Below, piece by piece: positions 6,376 through 14,642 of a DNA stretch of 64,000 bases. The DNA is from Nitratiruptor tergarcus DSM 16512 (GTDB lineage: Bacteria > Campylobacterota > Campylobacteria > Campylobacterales > Nitratiruptoraceae). A program made the position numbers and the translations under genes. The first letter of the stretch is position 1. Each line of letters starts with the position of its first letter. The notes beneath the pieces are model-generated. The model ran no database searches. It was not told the DNA's origin and saw only the letters and a program-made list of their open reading frames with translations. Where the stretch lies: positions 806,001 through 870,000 of the forward strand of contig NZ_AP026671.1 in assembly GCF_027946175.1 (NCBI RefSeq), in the 5' to 3' direction.

Positions 6376-6911
6376 CGTTTTGGATATCTCCAGTAGCGAG
6401 GATTTGCAGTATCAATATGTATGAAATTGGATCTTGGATAATAGCCTATCCCTCCCCTTTTCAATGAAAGTGCTGCATAGCGTAGCATTGAGAGCCTCAC
6501 ATCAGGTATACGGATATCTACTGCCATACCTTTGGTGTGGTAGCTATTTTTGGCAACTCCTCTATGGTGCTTACGCAACAAAGTATTTGTAGCAGGAGAT
6601 CTATAGCCAGAAATAACTAAAATCTCTTTATTCGATTCAACTAAAGAGTGAAGATCATAGAGATAGTCAAAAAGCTTCACATCTATTTTATGTATTTCAT
6701 TGTTACGGTAATCGCGTAAGATATATTCAAGATTTGCTATTTCGTCATAGATATATTTCCCATTTGCCCAGTAGATGGCTCTATATTTCTCCCCTGTATG
6801 GATGTTGTAAAGCGTAAAGCTCTTTTCATTGAGTGATGCAAAAGATCGAGAAGGAACAATAATAGAAGCGGTAAAAAGTAAACTTTTTTTGATAAAGTCT
6901 CTTCTTTGCAT
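6372..6911 (-). CDS. Tat-exported murein DD-endopeptidase, MepK/YcbK-like (DUF882, peptidase M15 family)
   Basis: The 179-aa precursor starts MQRRDFIKKSLLF, a twin-arginine signal with a hydrophobic stretch to about residue 25. The mature part has ISGYRSPATNTLLR, then YHTKGMAVDIRI with zinc ligands His and Asp near residues 125 and 132, and FIHIDT near 165 with the last His. This is the M15A/MepK pattern; the E. coli member cleaves D-Ala-mDAP and mDAP-mDAP crosslinks in the periplasm. The gene lies 2 nt downstream of the L,D-transpeptidase that makes such 3-3 crosslinks, so the pair probably makes and cuts the same bond. The ATG has an AAAGGAA site inside the end of the upstream gene. Confidence 0.88.
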   Translation of the reverse strand: MQRRDFIKKSLLFTASIIVPSRSFASLNEKSFTLYNIHTGEKYRAIYWANGKYIYDEIANLEYILRDYRNNEIHKIDVKLFDYLYDLHSLVESNKEILVISGYRSPATNTLLRKHHRGVAKNSYHTKGMAVDIRIPDVRLSMLRYAALSLKRGGIGYYPRSNFIHIDTANPRYWRYPKR

Positions 6912-6913
6912 TG

Positions 6914-8389
6914 CTATTCCTTTCTTTTATTGACTGCTATTGTATCTAATTTTTGCAAATCCTCTATTGATAGCATCTTTTTATCAATGCCATAGATATC
7001 GTCAAAAAAACTCACAAGTCCCTCTTCATCCATATATACCGTCAAATAGAGCAAATACACAGGGATATTGGGTCGAATGTAGATCTTTTTCGTCTCATTA
7101 TCAGCCAAAAGTGCTTGAACATCCTCCAAAGATATATACGTTTGACACGTTTCTTGCAATAAAACATCAAAAAGCTCCAATGGCTTTTGTACTCTCACAC
7201 ACCCAGAACTCAATGCCCTAAAGTCATAATCAAAAAGCCATCTCTCATTTGTATCATGCAAATAGACATCAAATCTATTAGGAAACATCATCTTGATTCG
7301 ACCCAAAAAGTTCTGATCTCCAGGTAGTTGTAAGAAGGTAAAAGGCAGATTTGTAACATTATATTCACTCCAATTGACATCCTCATACGCTATCAAATTT
7401 TTGCCATAGTAATCTTTGGATGCAAGGATCCCCTCTTTGTAGAGCTCTTCAAATTCCCCTTTTTTTATATGAGGCAAAATATCCTCTTTGATAATAGTCT
7501 TTGGTGCTCTCCAGTAAGGATTGAGAATAGCATAAGAGATGACATTGCGCATCTGGGGTGTTGGTCTGCTTTTTCTGCCTACAACAACTTTGGAGTAAAA
7601 GATGGGCTCCCCGTCTTTAAAAACTTGGAGAAAAAATCCTGGTATGTCCACAAACACAAAAAAATTGTCATTTTTTACAAACCATCTTGCTCGCTCAATA
7701 TTGATAAGAATCTCTTTAAGTCTCATATCTACTGATTCATTCATAGCTGTAACGGTCATTGGGCCTATAATGCCATCTACTTTAAGAGAATGGCAGCGCT
7801 GAAACTCTTTGACTGCATTTTCCAAAGAGCTATTAAAAAGCTTTGAGTCGTTGCACTCTTCTATATATCCTTCTATCTTGAGACGTTTACAAATCTGGGG
7901 AATGACATCATACTCTTGCCCCTTTTTGAGATAGAGAATATCCTGCACTACTATAGGCTCCCATCCACCCTCTTGCTTGATTTTTTTATATTTTTCAAAA
8001 GCCTTATAGAGGCGGTGCAAAATGGGATTATCTATAACTTTCGTATCGCTTTTATCGGTAGATAAAAAGTTTTCTTCCAAAAACTCTTTTGGATTATAGC
8101 AGCCATTGCTTTTAAAATAATTATATGACTGTACTGTTTTTTCTACTTCATCCAACAAAAGCTCTTTGAGTTTTGGATCGAAAGTATATTCGTATCCAAC
8201 AAGAAGATTTTCCAATCTTTGCAGATCTATTCTCTCTTTACATAAAAGAGTCTCATCTTTTTTTATTTTTTTGATAAATTCATGGATCCAAAAAAAGGAG
8301 CTACTGTTTTCATCTCCTCTCAAAGCTCTTGTCTCAATATTGGCAAAAAGTGACAAACAAAATAGCAATAGAAAAATGACTTTACTCAT
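6914..8389 (-). CDS. L,D-transpeptidase, YcbB/LdtD-like, with peptidoglycan-binding domain
   Basis: The 491-aa precursor has a signal peptide (about residues 1-16). After a helical region comes a peptidoglycan-binding domain, with FQRCHSLKVDGIIGPMTVTA near residues 190-215. The YkuD catalytic domain has YLHDTNERWLFD and SSGCVRVQ with the catalytic Cys near residue 397. Such enzymes form meso-DAP 3-3 crosslinks in the periplasm and resist most beta-lactams. The size matches the YcbB group rather than the short Ldt forms. It is the first gene of an operon with the MepK-like peptidase and a CopD-like protein and diverges from tRNA-Glu. Confidence 0.92.
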   Translation of the reverse strand: MSKVIFLLLFCLSLFANIETRALRGDENSSSFFWIHEFIKKIKKDETLLCKERIDLQRLENLLVGYEYTFDPKLKELLLDEVEKTVQSYNYFKSNGCYNPKEFLEENFLSTDKSDTKVIDNPILHRLYKAFEKYKKIKQEGGWEPIVVQDILYLKKGQEYDVIPQICKRLKIEGYIEECNDSKLFNSSLENAVKEFQRCHSLKVDGIIGPMTVTAMNESVDMRLKEILINIERARWFVKNDNFFVFVDIPGFFLQVFKDGEPIFYSKVVVGRKSRPTPQMRNVISYAILNPYWRAPKTIIKEDILPHIKKGEFEELYKEGILASKDYYGKNLIAYEDVNWSEYNVTNLPFTFLQLPGDQNFLGRIKMMFPNRFDVYLHDTNERWLFDYDFRALSSGCVRVQKPLELFDVLLQETCQTYISLEDVQALLADNETKKIYIRPNIPVYLLYLTVYMDEEGLVSFFDDIYGIDKKMLSIEDLQKLDTIAVNKRKE

Positions 8390-8421
8390 CCACTTCCTAA
8401 TTTTAATTTAAGTTTTTATTG

Positions 8422-8429
8422 ATTATAAT
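8422..8429. promoter_or_regulatory. Shared palindromic -10 for tRNA-Glu (+) and the L,D-transpeptidase operon (-)
   Basis: ATTATAAT reads as TATAAT on both strands (plus 8424-8429, minus 8427-8422). On the plus strand it lies 22 nt before the tRNA; on the minus strand 32 nt before the transpeptidase ATG. The -35 elements are weak. If both use it, transcription in the two directions must exclude each other. Confidence 0.45.
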
Positions 8430-8451
8430 TTCATCCGTCACTTAAATGCCT

Positions 8452-8526
8452 GGCCCCATCGTCTAGCGGTTAGGACACCGCCCTTTCACGGCGGTGACGG
8501 GGGTTCGAGTCCCCCTGGGGTCGCCA
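8452..8526 (+). tRNA. tRNA-Glu (anticodon TTC)
   Basis: A complete cloverleaf of 75 nt including an encoded CCA. The acceptor GGCCCCA pairs with TGGGGTC followed by discriminator G; the anticodon arm is CCGCC-CTTTCAC-GGCGG with TTC as the anticodon; the T arm is GGGGG-TTCGAGT-CCCCC. It reads GAA and GAG codons and should also supply Glu-tRNA for heme synthesis via hemA and hemL. It ends exactly where the stop codon of the convergent hypothetical gene begins. Confidence 0.97.
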
Positions 8527-8937
8527 TTAACTTCCGCTATTCTCTTTATCTTCGAGCTCATCAATATAATCAGCTAACGGATCATTTGGATCTTTGACAG
8601 GTTTATCGAGAGTTTTATCTACATATTTTGCATCTTCATCGCGTGGATCACTACTTGCATCTTTGAATTGATGTACATCTACATGGTTGTGTCTGCGAAT
8701 CTCTTCAAGGATCTCCTCTTGGATAGTAGCCTCTTCATCATCTATTGCACAGATTTTTGTAGCCTTCTCTTCATCAAGAAGTTTTTGCTCAAGCTCTAAC
8801 TCTTTTTTAACTATATCTTCATTCTTAATAAACTTATGAAGTGTTTTTAACACTTCAAGTTGTGCTTCATTACTAAGTTTGGCGAAGTTTTCAGCTACAT
8901 ACTCTTTGAGTTCAGCCATATTTTTTGGGATTTGCAT
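8527..8937 (-). CDS. Acidic hypothetical protein of Campylobacterota type
   Basis: From the ATG at 8937, with an AGGAG site nearby, the product is 136 aa. It begins MQIPKNMAELKEYVAENFAK, is largely alpha-helical and very rich in Glu and Asp, and ends in a disordered acidic tail (DEDAKYVDKTLDKPVKDPND). No catalytic motif, signal peptide or membrane segment is seen. It follows the exporter gene by 20 bp and probably shares its transcript. I do not recognise the family. Confidence 0.65.
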   Translation of the reverse strand: MQIPKNMAELKEYVAENFAKLSNEAQLEVLKTLHKFIKNEDIVKKELELEQKLLDEEKATKICAIDDEEATIQEEILEEIRRHNHVDVHQFKDASSDPRDEDAKYVDKTLDKPVKDPNDPLADYIDELEDKENSGS

Positions 8938-8957
8938 TGTAATGCTCCTTTGTTTTT

Positions 8958-10697
8958 TTATAGTATACAAAAATTTCTCTTATATTCTTCAAACCTGCTT
9001 TTCTTTACTATCTGTCCATCTTTTAAAAAGAGCAAAATATCAGCCTCTTCTATGGTACTTGGACGATGGGCAATGAGAATGGTGGTGCGTTTACGCAAGA
9101 AATCCTTCAACGCACAAAAGAGCAGCTTTTCTGTCTCCATATCAATAGCTGATGTTGACTCATCCAAAATAACTACTTTTGGATCTTGTAAAATCATTCT
9201 AGCTATTGCAATGCGCTGCCTCTCTCCACCACTTAGCCTAGCTCCACCTTTTCCCACAACTGTATCAAGCCCTTGTGGAAGCATTTCAATCACTTTATAG
9301 ATTTGCGCCATCTGCAGCGCCTCTTTGATTTTATCTTCTGGGTACTCTTTTCCTAGAGTGAGATTAAACCGCACTGTATCATTAAATAGTATCGGTGTTT
9401 GCAAAACAAGTGCTACATTTTGCCTAATAGTTTTTAAGCCAATCTCTTGCATACTCACACCATTATAGAAAATATCCCCCTTTGTTGGCACGTAAAGTCC
9501 TACAAGCAAGCGACTAAGGGTAGTTTTGCCACTACCGCTTGCACCTACAAGAGCTGTTATCTTTCCAGCAGCAATTGTTGTGGTAATATCTTTGAGCACT
9601 GGTTTTTTCTCTCCATAGTTAAACCAGACATGCTCTAAAGTGATTGAAACTTTTTCTGACATTGCAAATGGATTTTTAAGCGCTGGAAACTCTGGCTCTT
9701 TTTGTAGTGTAAAAAGTTTATTAATACGCTGGAGTGCCATATCAGCACTTCTTTTGGCATACTGAATATTGATAATATCTTGAATTGGCGTCATCATTAC
9801 CCACAAATAACCAAATATAGCCATCATAAGCCCGATACTTAAGTCACTATAGGCTACAGTAATAATCCCAGCTGCCCTAAAAAGCTCAAAACCGGAAAGA
9901 AACACCAAAAAACTTAGCCTCACGCCTGCATCATTTTTGTAGCTAAATGCAATGGAGCGATTTTTGAGATCTTTAATAAGCTGCATGAGGCGTCCAAAAA
10001 AGTACTCCTCTTTATTTGCTGCTCTAATTTGCTCAAATAGCTCTAATGTTTCCACCAAACTATTTTGAAAGATCTCAATTGCTCTGTTTTCCTCTTTTTT
10101 GAGTTTTGAAACTTTTTTAGCCAACCTGCTTGAAAAAAAAACCACAAAAGGATTGAGAATAAGAATAAATAAAGCTAGCTGCCAATGGATAAGAAGCAAG
10201 ACAATACTCACTCCAGCCAGTGTCAAAACAGAGACTAAAAGCTTGCTAATACTGCTACTTAAAAAAAGATCAATCGTATTGATATCACTTACGAGTCTTG
10301 AAGCAACCTTTCCGCTTCCAAGCATCTCATACTCACTCATAGAGACTTTTTGAAGATGCGCAAGAACATCTTGGCGAATTTGTGCAGTGATATTTTTAGA
10401 GATGGTGTGAAAAATCTTACTTTGTAAAATTCCAAGGCCAATATAGATCCCGCGTAAAAGTAGTGTCATTGCAAGTACAATAAGTGTATAAAAAAGTGGC
10501 GAGCCGCTGCCAAAGAGCTCTTGAATAAAAGCCAGCAGCTTTCCTGGTTTATGCAAAAGTACCTCATCGACAAGCAGTGGCATCAAAAGAGGTGTAGGAA
10601 CACTCGCAAGCACAGCCAACAGTGCTAAGATTTGGGCTATAATAAAGAGTTTTTTATGTGCTAAAACGCTTTTAAAAATCCTTTGCCAACTATACAT
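8958..10697 (-). CDS. MsbA-like ABC exporter (fused permease and ATPase)
   Basis: The 579-aa half-transporter has six membrane helices in residues 1-300 and an ATPase domain after about 345: Walker A GASGSGKTTL, signature LSGGERQRIA, Walker B VVILDEST and switch His in IAHRPS. It should act as a homodimer exporting a lipid or hydrophobic compound such as lipid A core; the substrate cannot be fixed by sequence. The start overlaps the end of the cytochrome gene by 8 bp. Confidence 0.9.
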   Translation of the reverse strand: MYSWQRIFKSVLAHKKLFIIAQILALLAVLASVPTPLLMPLLVDEVLLHKPGKLLAFIQELFGSGSPLFYTLIVLAMTLLLRGIYIGLGILQSKIFHTISKNITAQIRQDVLAHLQKVSMSEYEMLGSGKVASRLVSDINTIDLFLSSSISKLLVSVLTLAGVSIVLLLIHWQLALFILILNPFVVFFSSRLAKKVSKLKKEENRAIEIFQNSLVETLELFEQIRAANKEEYFFGRLMQLIKDLKNRSIAFSYKNDAGVRLSFLVFLSGFELFRAAGIITVAYSDLSIGLMMAIFGYLWVMMTPIQDIINIQYAKRSADMALQRINKLFTLQKEPEFPALKNPFAMSEKVSITLEHVWFNYGEKKPVLKDITTTIAAGKITALVGASGSGKTTLSRLLVGLYVPTKGDIFYNGVSMQEIGLKTIRQNVALVLQTPILFNDTVRFNLTLGKEYPEDKIKEALQMAQIYKVIEMLPQGLDTVVGKGGARLSGGERQRIAIARMILQDPKVVILDESTSAIDMETEKLLFCALKDFLRKRTTILIAHRPSTIEEADILLFLKDGQIVKKSRFEEYKRNFCIL

Positions 10698-11784
10698 ACA
10701 ACTCTTTTTTCTTGAAGACTATAAACTTTGTTGGCAATCCAAACTTTTTTGCCATTTTTGGATTGATTTTATAAAAACCAAATATTACCTCAATTGTATC
10801 TCCTTTTTGCGGATGTATATCAAAAGTTACTACTCTCTTCTCACCCGCTTTAAGCATTGTATCTTTTACTACCTCTGTAGCAATCCATGGAGGAGTTGGT
10901 TTGCCATCTTTTCCAATAACACGCACGAACGTAATCTCTTGCTCTTTTAAAAGCTTCCCATCACGTTTATGTTTTACAATGAGCTTTGCCACACGCAAAG
11001 GATGGAGCAAAAATGCATGAGGTGCATCGTTGGTTAGGCGAATTTGAAGAGGATCTTTTTTAATCAAATCTATATGAAGATATTTTGCCAAAAACTCTGG
11101 CTTTACACTTACTCCTGCAAATCCATGAAAAGCGTGTGTAGGCGTCTCAACTCTATCACTGAGACTCCCCTCTACTTGTGGCATGTGACAAGTTATACAG
11201 TTTTGCTTGAGAGTATTATTACTCTCAGTCTGACACACAACAAACCCATGCTCATTTTGTTTATGAGAATGGCATCCCATGCAAGTTTCACCATTTTTGT
11301 GGATGGGGTTAGTATTGATAATTTTATGGTATTCGCTTCTTATTTTTGGATGGCGCGTTCCATAGTAGACCCCTTTTTTGGGCAGTATCACATTTTTATT
11401 TGCTTTGGCATGCTTTTCAATTGATTTGATTCTATGACAGTATGCACATGAAATTGCTTGCTCATAGCCAAATTTTTTGGGATCCATTGAAGCAATTTTT
11501 TTGTCTTTAAGGGTAGGGGTATGGCATTTGGCACACACATACTCTTTGGCTTTACTCGCTTTTGCGTGCAACTCAAAAACCTTTTTATGGACAGGATCTC
11601 TGTAAATTGTAGAGTTGAAGTGGGGAGATGCTTTATACTCGTCATAGATATCGAGATGGCAGCGAATACACTGATGTGTTTTGGCAAAGTCTCCTTTGAT
11701 ATCCATTGAGTGTTTTGTAGCACTTCCTGCAAAGATATTAGCATAAGCCCATACTGCAACTCCCAAAAGAATTAAACTTCTCAT
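10690..11784 (-). CDS. Periplasmic pentaheme cytochrome c
   Basis: The 364-aa precursor has a signal peptide (LILLGVAVWAYANIFAG) and five CxxCH heme sites: CIRCH, CAKCH, CAYCH, CMGCH and CITCH, between residues 39 and 200. Many extra His can serve as distal ligands. The C-terminal 140 residues have no heme site and look beta-rich (VVTFDIHPQKGD). This arrangement resembles cytochrome c554-like electron carriers of anaerobic respiration; the donor and acceptor are not evident. The gene overlaps the amidohydrolase by 4 bp and the exporter by 8 bp, and hemH lies two genes upstream, which fits a heme-linked operon. Confidence 0.88.
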   Translation of the reverse strand: MRSLILLGVAVWAYANIFAGSATKHSMDIKGDFAKTHQCIRCHLDIYDEYKASPHFNSTIYRDPVHKKVFELHAKASKAKEYVCAKCHTPTLKDKKIASMDPKKFGYEQAISCAYCHRIKSIEKHAKANKNVILPKKGVYYGTRHPKIRSEYHKIINTNPIHKNGETCMGCHSHKQNEHGFVVCQTESNNTLKQNCITCHMPQVEGSLSDRVETPTHAFHGFAGVSVKPEFLAKYLHIDLIKKDPLQIRLTNDAPHAFLLHPLRVAKLIVKHKRDGKLLKEQEITFVRVIGKDGKPTPPWIATEVVKDTMLKAGEKRVVTFDIHPQKGDTIEVIFGFYKINPKMAKKFGLPTKFIVFKKKELYV

Positions 11785-12689
11785 AGCTCATCCTTTGTAA
11801 GTTCTTCTAATGTAATAGCTACACTTGTAGCTAATGAGTCAAGATTGTATCCACCCTCTAACAAAAATGCTACTGGCTTATCACCTGCAAACCGCAAAAT
11901 CTTTTGCACTATTGCACGCAGACCTTCAAAGGTAATTTGTGCAGTAGATATCGCCTCATCCTTCATCAAATCATACCCAGCACTTACAAGTACAATATCA
12001 AAATCAAACCACTCAGGAAGATCCTCATAAAGTTGCAAAAGCTCTTCATCACTGCAGTAATCCCCGTAAGGCTTATTGATATTGAAGCCCTCGCCTCTTC
12101 CCTCTCCTCTTTCTTCTTCACTTCCAGTAAAATAGGGGTAATTGTTACGCTCATGCGTGCTAAAGTAACATACGGTATCATCGTGATAGAAAATATCTTG
12201 CGTTCCGTTACCATGATGCACGTCAAAGTCAATTATCATTACCTTTTTAAATCCTCTTTTTTGTGCATACCTTGCCATGAGAGCGATATTATTAAAGATA
12301 CAAAACCCCTGTCCTGTTCTTCTTTCGGCATGGTGTCCGGGAGGGCGGATATTAAGAAATGCTTTTTTAATCTCACCATTTGCAAAAGCATCGATAACCG
12401 GCATAGTCGATCCTGCAGCGTAGCTTGCAACCTCAAAGCTTCTTGGAGTAAGGAGCGTATCTTCATTGAGGATGAATCGATACCCCTCATCATAGGCTCT
12501 CTCCACCCACTCCACATAGTGTGCTTCATGAATCGTTTTGAGATCTTCTTTGGTGGCTTTTTTTACGGGAAAACGCTGCAATGGAAAATTACGTGCAACT
12601 GTATCAATCACCTCTGCGCGTGCTGGCCGCTCAATATGCTCCTCACTTCCATGCTCAGTAAATATAGGATCGTAAATATAGCCTACCAT
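11781..12689 (-). CDS. Histone-deacetylase superfamily amidohydrolase (AcuC/acetylpolyamine hydrolase-like)
   Basis: The 302-aa protein has the zinc deacetylase hallmarks in order: RPPGHHAERRTGQGFCIFNN with the paired catalytic His, IDFDVHHGNGTQ with zinc-binding Asp and His, LVSAGYD with the second zinc Asp, and LLEGGYNL with the catalytic Tyr. Bacterial members remove acetyl groups from small amines or proteins; the real substrate here is unknown. An AAGGA site precedes the ATG. It lies 1 bp downstream of hemH. Confidence 0.9.
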   Translation of the reverse strand: MVGYIYDPIFTEHGSEEHIERPARAEVIDTVARNFPLQRFPVKKATKEDLKTIHEAHYVEWVERAYDEGYRFILNEDTLLTPRSFEVASYAAGSTMPVIDAFANGEIKKAFLNIRPPGHHAERRTGQGFCIFNNIALMARYAQKRGFKKVMIIDFDVHHGNGTQDIFYHDDTVCYFSTHERNNYPYFTGSEEERGEGRGEGFNINKPYGDYCSDEELLQLYEDLPEWFDFDIVLVSAGYDLMKDEAISTAQITFEGLRAIVQKILRFAGDKPVAFLLEGGYNLDSLATSVAITLEELTKDEL

Positions 12690-12690
12690 T

Positions 12691-13620
12691 TCACATCCTT
12701 TTATAGATATCTCCCAACGCCTCTACAAAGAGAGCGCTATCATTAACACACTGCGCTACCCTATACTCTTTGATACCAAGCTCTTTTGCTATCTCTTTAT
12801 ATTCGATGTGGAGCTCAAACTCTGTCTCACTGTTATCAAGAATAAATGATATTGGATATATGAGCACTTTTTTGCCTTTTAATTCCTTGAGTTTCTCTTC
12901 GAGACTTGGCTCGAGCCATTTGACAGGTCCCAGTTTTGATTGGAAAGCTAGATGATAGCCAGCAAACCTCTTGCCTAACATATTTTTGAGGATCTCTGTA
13001 TGCTCTGTTACTTCATAGAGATAGGGATCTCCTTTTGCAATTATTTTTTGTGGAAGTGAGTGGGTACTAAAGATAAGTTCAAATTCACTAGCGCTCTCTC
13101 CAGCTAGAGCTTCCTCAATTCTTTGGATAATAGCTTCATTAAAGAGCCTATTTTCATAAAAGTTTGCAATATCGTGAAATCTTGCATGGTATCCAAGCCC
13201 TTTAGCAGTATTGTAAAAATCTTCAAGACTCGATTTTGTAGTAGTTGTAGAGTAGTGAGGATAGAGGGGAACGAGATAGACCTCTTTGATTCCATGGGCT
13301 ACAAGCTCTTTTATTGCATCTTTTGCAAAAGGAGGTGTATAGCGCATAGCTTTTGTTATATAGACATCTGGAATGTGAGTGCGGAGTTTGCCAATGAGTT
13401 TATCTGTGTAGAAATTAAGAGGACTAGCTCCCCCTAACTTTTCATAATTGCTTCTAGCCTCTTTCTTACGTCCCTGTGTTATCATAAAAGCTATGAATTT
13501 TCGTAAAAGCCTGTTTTTGATTGGAAGTATATTGTCGTCATTAAACATATTACGTAAAAATAGTTCAACCTCTTCAAGATTGTTCGGCCCTCCCATATTG
13601 AGCAGTACCATTGCATTCAT
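12691..13620 (-). CDS. hemH: Ferrochelatase
   Basis: The 309-aa protein matches ferrochelatase, which inserts Fe2+ into the porphyrin as the last step of heme synthesis. It starts with AMVLLNMGGPNNLEEVELFL, has the metal-binding His in FSTHSLPQ, and the downstream QSKLGPVKWLEPSLEE and FILDNSETEFEL segments with conserved acidic residues. Length is normal for a bacterial enzyme. It overlaps the FAD oxidoreductase gene by 4 bp. Its place beside a pentaheme cytochrome gene suggests co-supply of heme. Confidence 0.95.
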   Translation of the reverse strand: MNAMVLLNMGGPNNLEEVELFLRNMFNDDNILPIKNRLLRKFIAFMITQGRKKEARSNYEKLGGASPLNFYTDKLIGKLRTHIPDVYITKAMRYTPPFAKDAIKELVAHGIKEVYLVPLYPHYSTTTTKSSLEDFYNTAKGLGYHARFHDIANFYENRLFNEAIIQRIEEALAGESASEFELIFSTHSLPQKIIAKGDPYLYEVTEHTEILKNMLGKRFAGYHLAFQSKLGPVKWLEPSLEEKLKELKGKKVLIYPISFILDNSETEFELHIEYKEIAKELGIKEYRVAQCVNDSALFVEALGDIYKRM

Positions 13621-14642
13621 ACTCTGCCTTTTTTAAGATATCTTATGAAATAGCGATCAAGACTCAATTCTTTTGGAATGGGTGCGTTTTTGAGCAGATG
13701 CTCTGCAAGTATTTTAGCTACATATGGCCCAAAGACAAACCCTCTGCCACCCAATCCATTTATTATATAAATATTTTTCCTAGGGAGTGAATCGAGATCG
13801 AGTTTTTTAAAATTGGTTATGCGAGGGGTACTTTTTGTATCAATAAGCTCTCCAATAATGGGGAAGTGATCACTCACACTACTACGTACTCCACAATACA
13901 TCTGCGCTATCTCATAGCTAAATGCTCCTACCATTTTACGCGCCTCTTCAAAAAGCATTGATGGTGGTTGTGGCGTGGCACCTTCACGGTTGTGTGTAGC
14001 TCCAATGCTCACTATTCCATCAATATTAACTGAAATAGATACACGTTTATGCATACAATAAGGCAGGCTCAATGCTGTTTTGACATCAAAACGCACCCCG
14101 CCAAGTTTACCAATTCTAATATAAGGCTCGTCTATCAGCTCATCATAAGAGCCCGTAGCTACAACAACCTTTTTTGCTCTTACGTCACCTACATCAAAAT
14201 AGTCGCTTCTTTGCTCAATAGATGCATACTTTTTATAGAGAGGTATTTTGTGAGCTAGAGATTGAAGATGCTTTTTTGCTTTGAGAATGCCAGCTTCAGG
14301 AAAGAAAAATCTCCCCTCCTTACAAGAAAATGGTATATCAAGGAACTTTTCAAGTCCAGTAAAATCTTGATTATCTTTTGGAAGTCTTAGCAGACCTGTT
14401 TGATAAAAAAAGGGAGCGTTTTTGTAAAAATCTACTGCAAATTTGAAAGCTTCGTTTGTGATACGCTGTAAATCACTCCCCTTGCCTATGCGCGGAGAGA
14501 TAAAAGCTCCAGCAGCCCCGCTTCCGCCAGCTCCGATTTCGCTTTGCTCAACGAGAGCTACTTTTGCACCACCTTCAAGTAAAAAGTGGGCGGTATGCAC
14601 TCCAGCACTCCCACCCCCAATCACTACAAAATCATATATCAC
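13617..14642 (-). CDS. FAD-dependent oxidoreductase (DAO family; resembles the MnmC oxidase domain)
   Basis: The 341-aa protein has an N-terminal FAD-binding GGGSAGVHTAHFLLEGGAKV and an acidic end of the second strand, then GAGGSGAAGAFISPRIGKG, similar to the ASG-NPAG-x-x-P-x-L motif in the C-terminal domain of MnmC. The C-terminus has GLGGRGFVFGPYVA, the second FAD contact. MnmC makes mnm5-uridine in tRNA wobble positions, but the methyltransferase half of MnmC is absent here. An amino-acid oxidase of the glycine oxidase type is the alternative. It overlaps glyS and hemH by 4 bp each. Confidence 0.75.
   Translation of the reverse strand: MIYDFVVIGGGSAGVHTAHFLLEGGAKVALVEQSEIGAGGSGAAGAFISPRIGKGSDLQRITNEAFKFAVDFYKNAPFFYQTGLLRLPKDNQDFTGLEKFLDIPFSCKEGRFFFPEAGILKAKKHLQSLAHKIPLYKKYASIEQRSDYFDVGDVRAKKVVVATGSYDELIDEPYIRIGKLGGVRFDVKTALSLPYCMHKRVSISVNIDGIVSIGATHNREGATPQPPSMLFEEARKMVGAFSYEIAQMYCGVRSSVSDHFPIIGELIDTKSTPRITNFKKLDLDSLPRKNIYIINGLGGRGFVFGPYVAKILAEHLLKNAPIPKELSLDRYFIRYLKKGRV

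Noticed and set aside
11904-12746. A 280-codon plus-strand frame under the HDAC-like gene
   Set aside because: Long only because of codon bias of the real gene opposite; no recognisable domain, while the minus strand has every HDAC catalytic motif.
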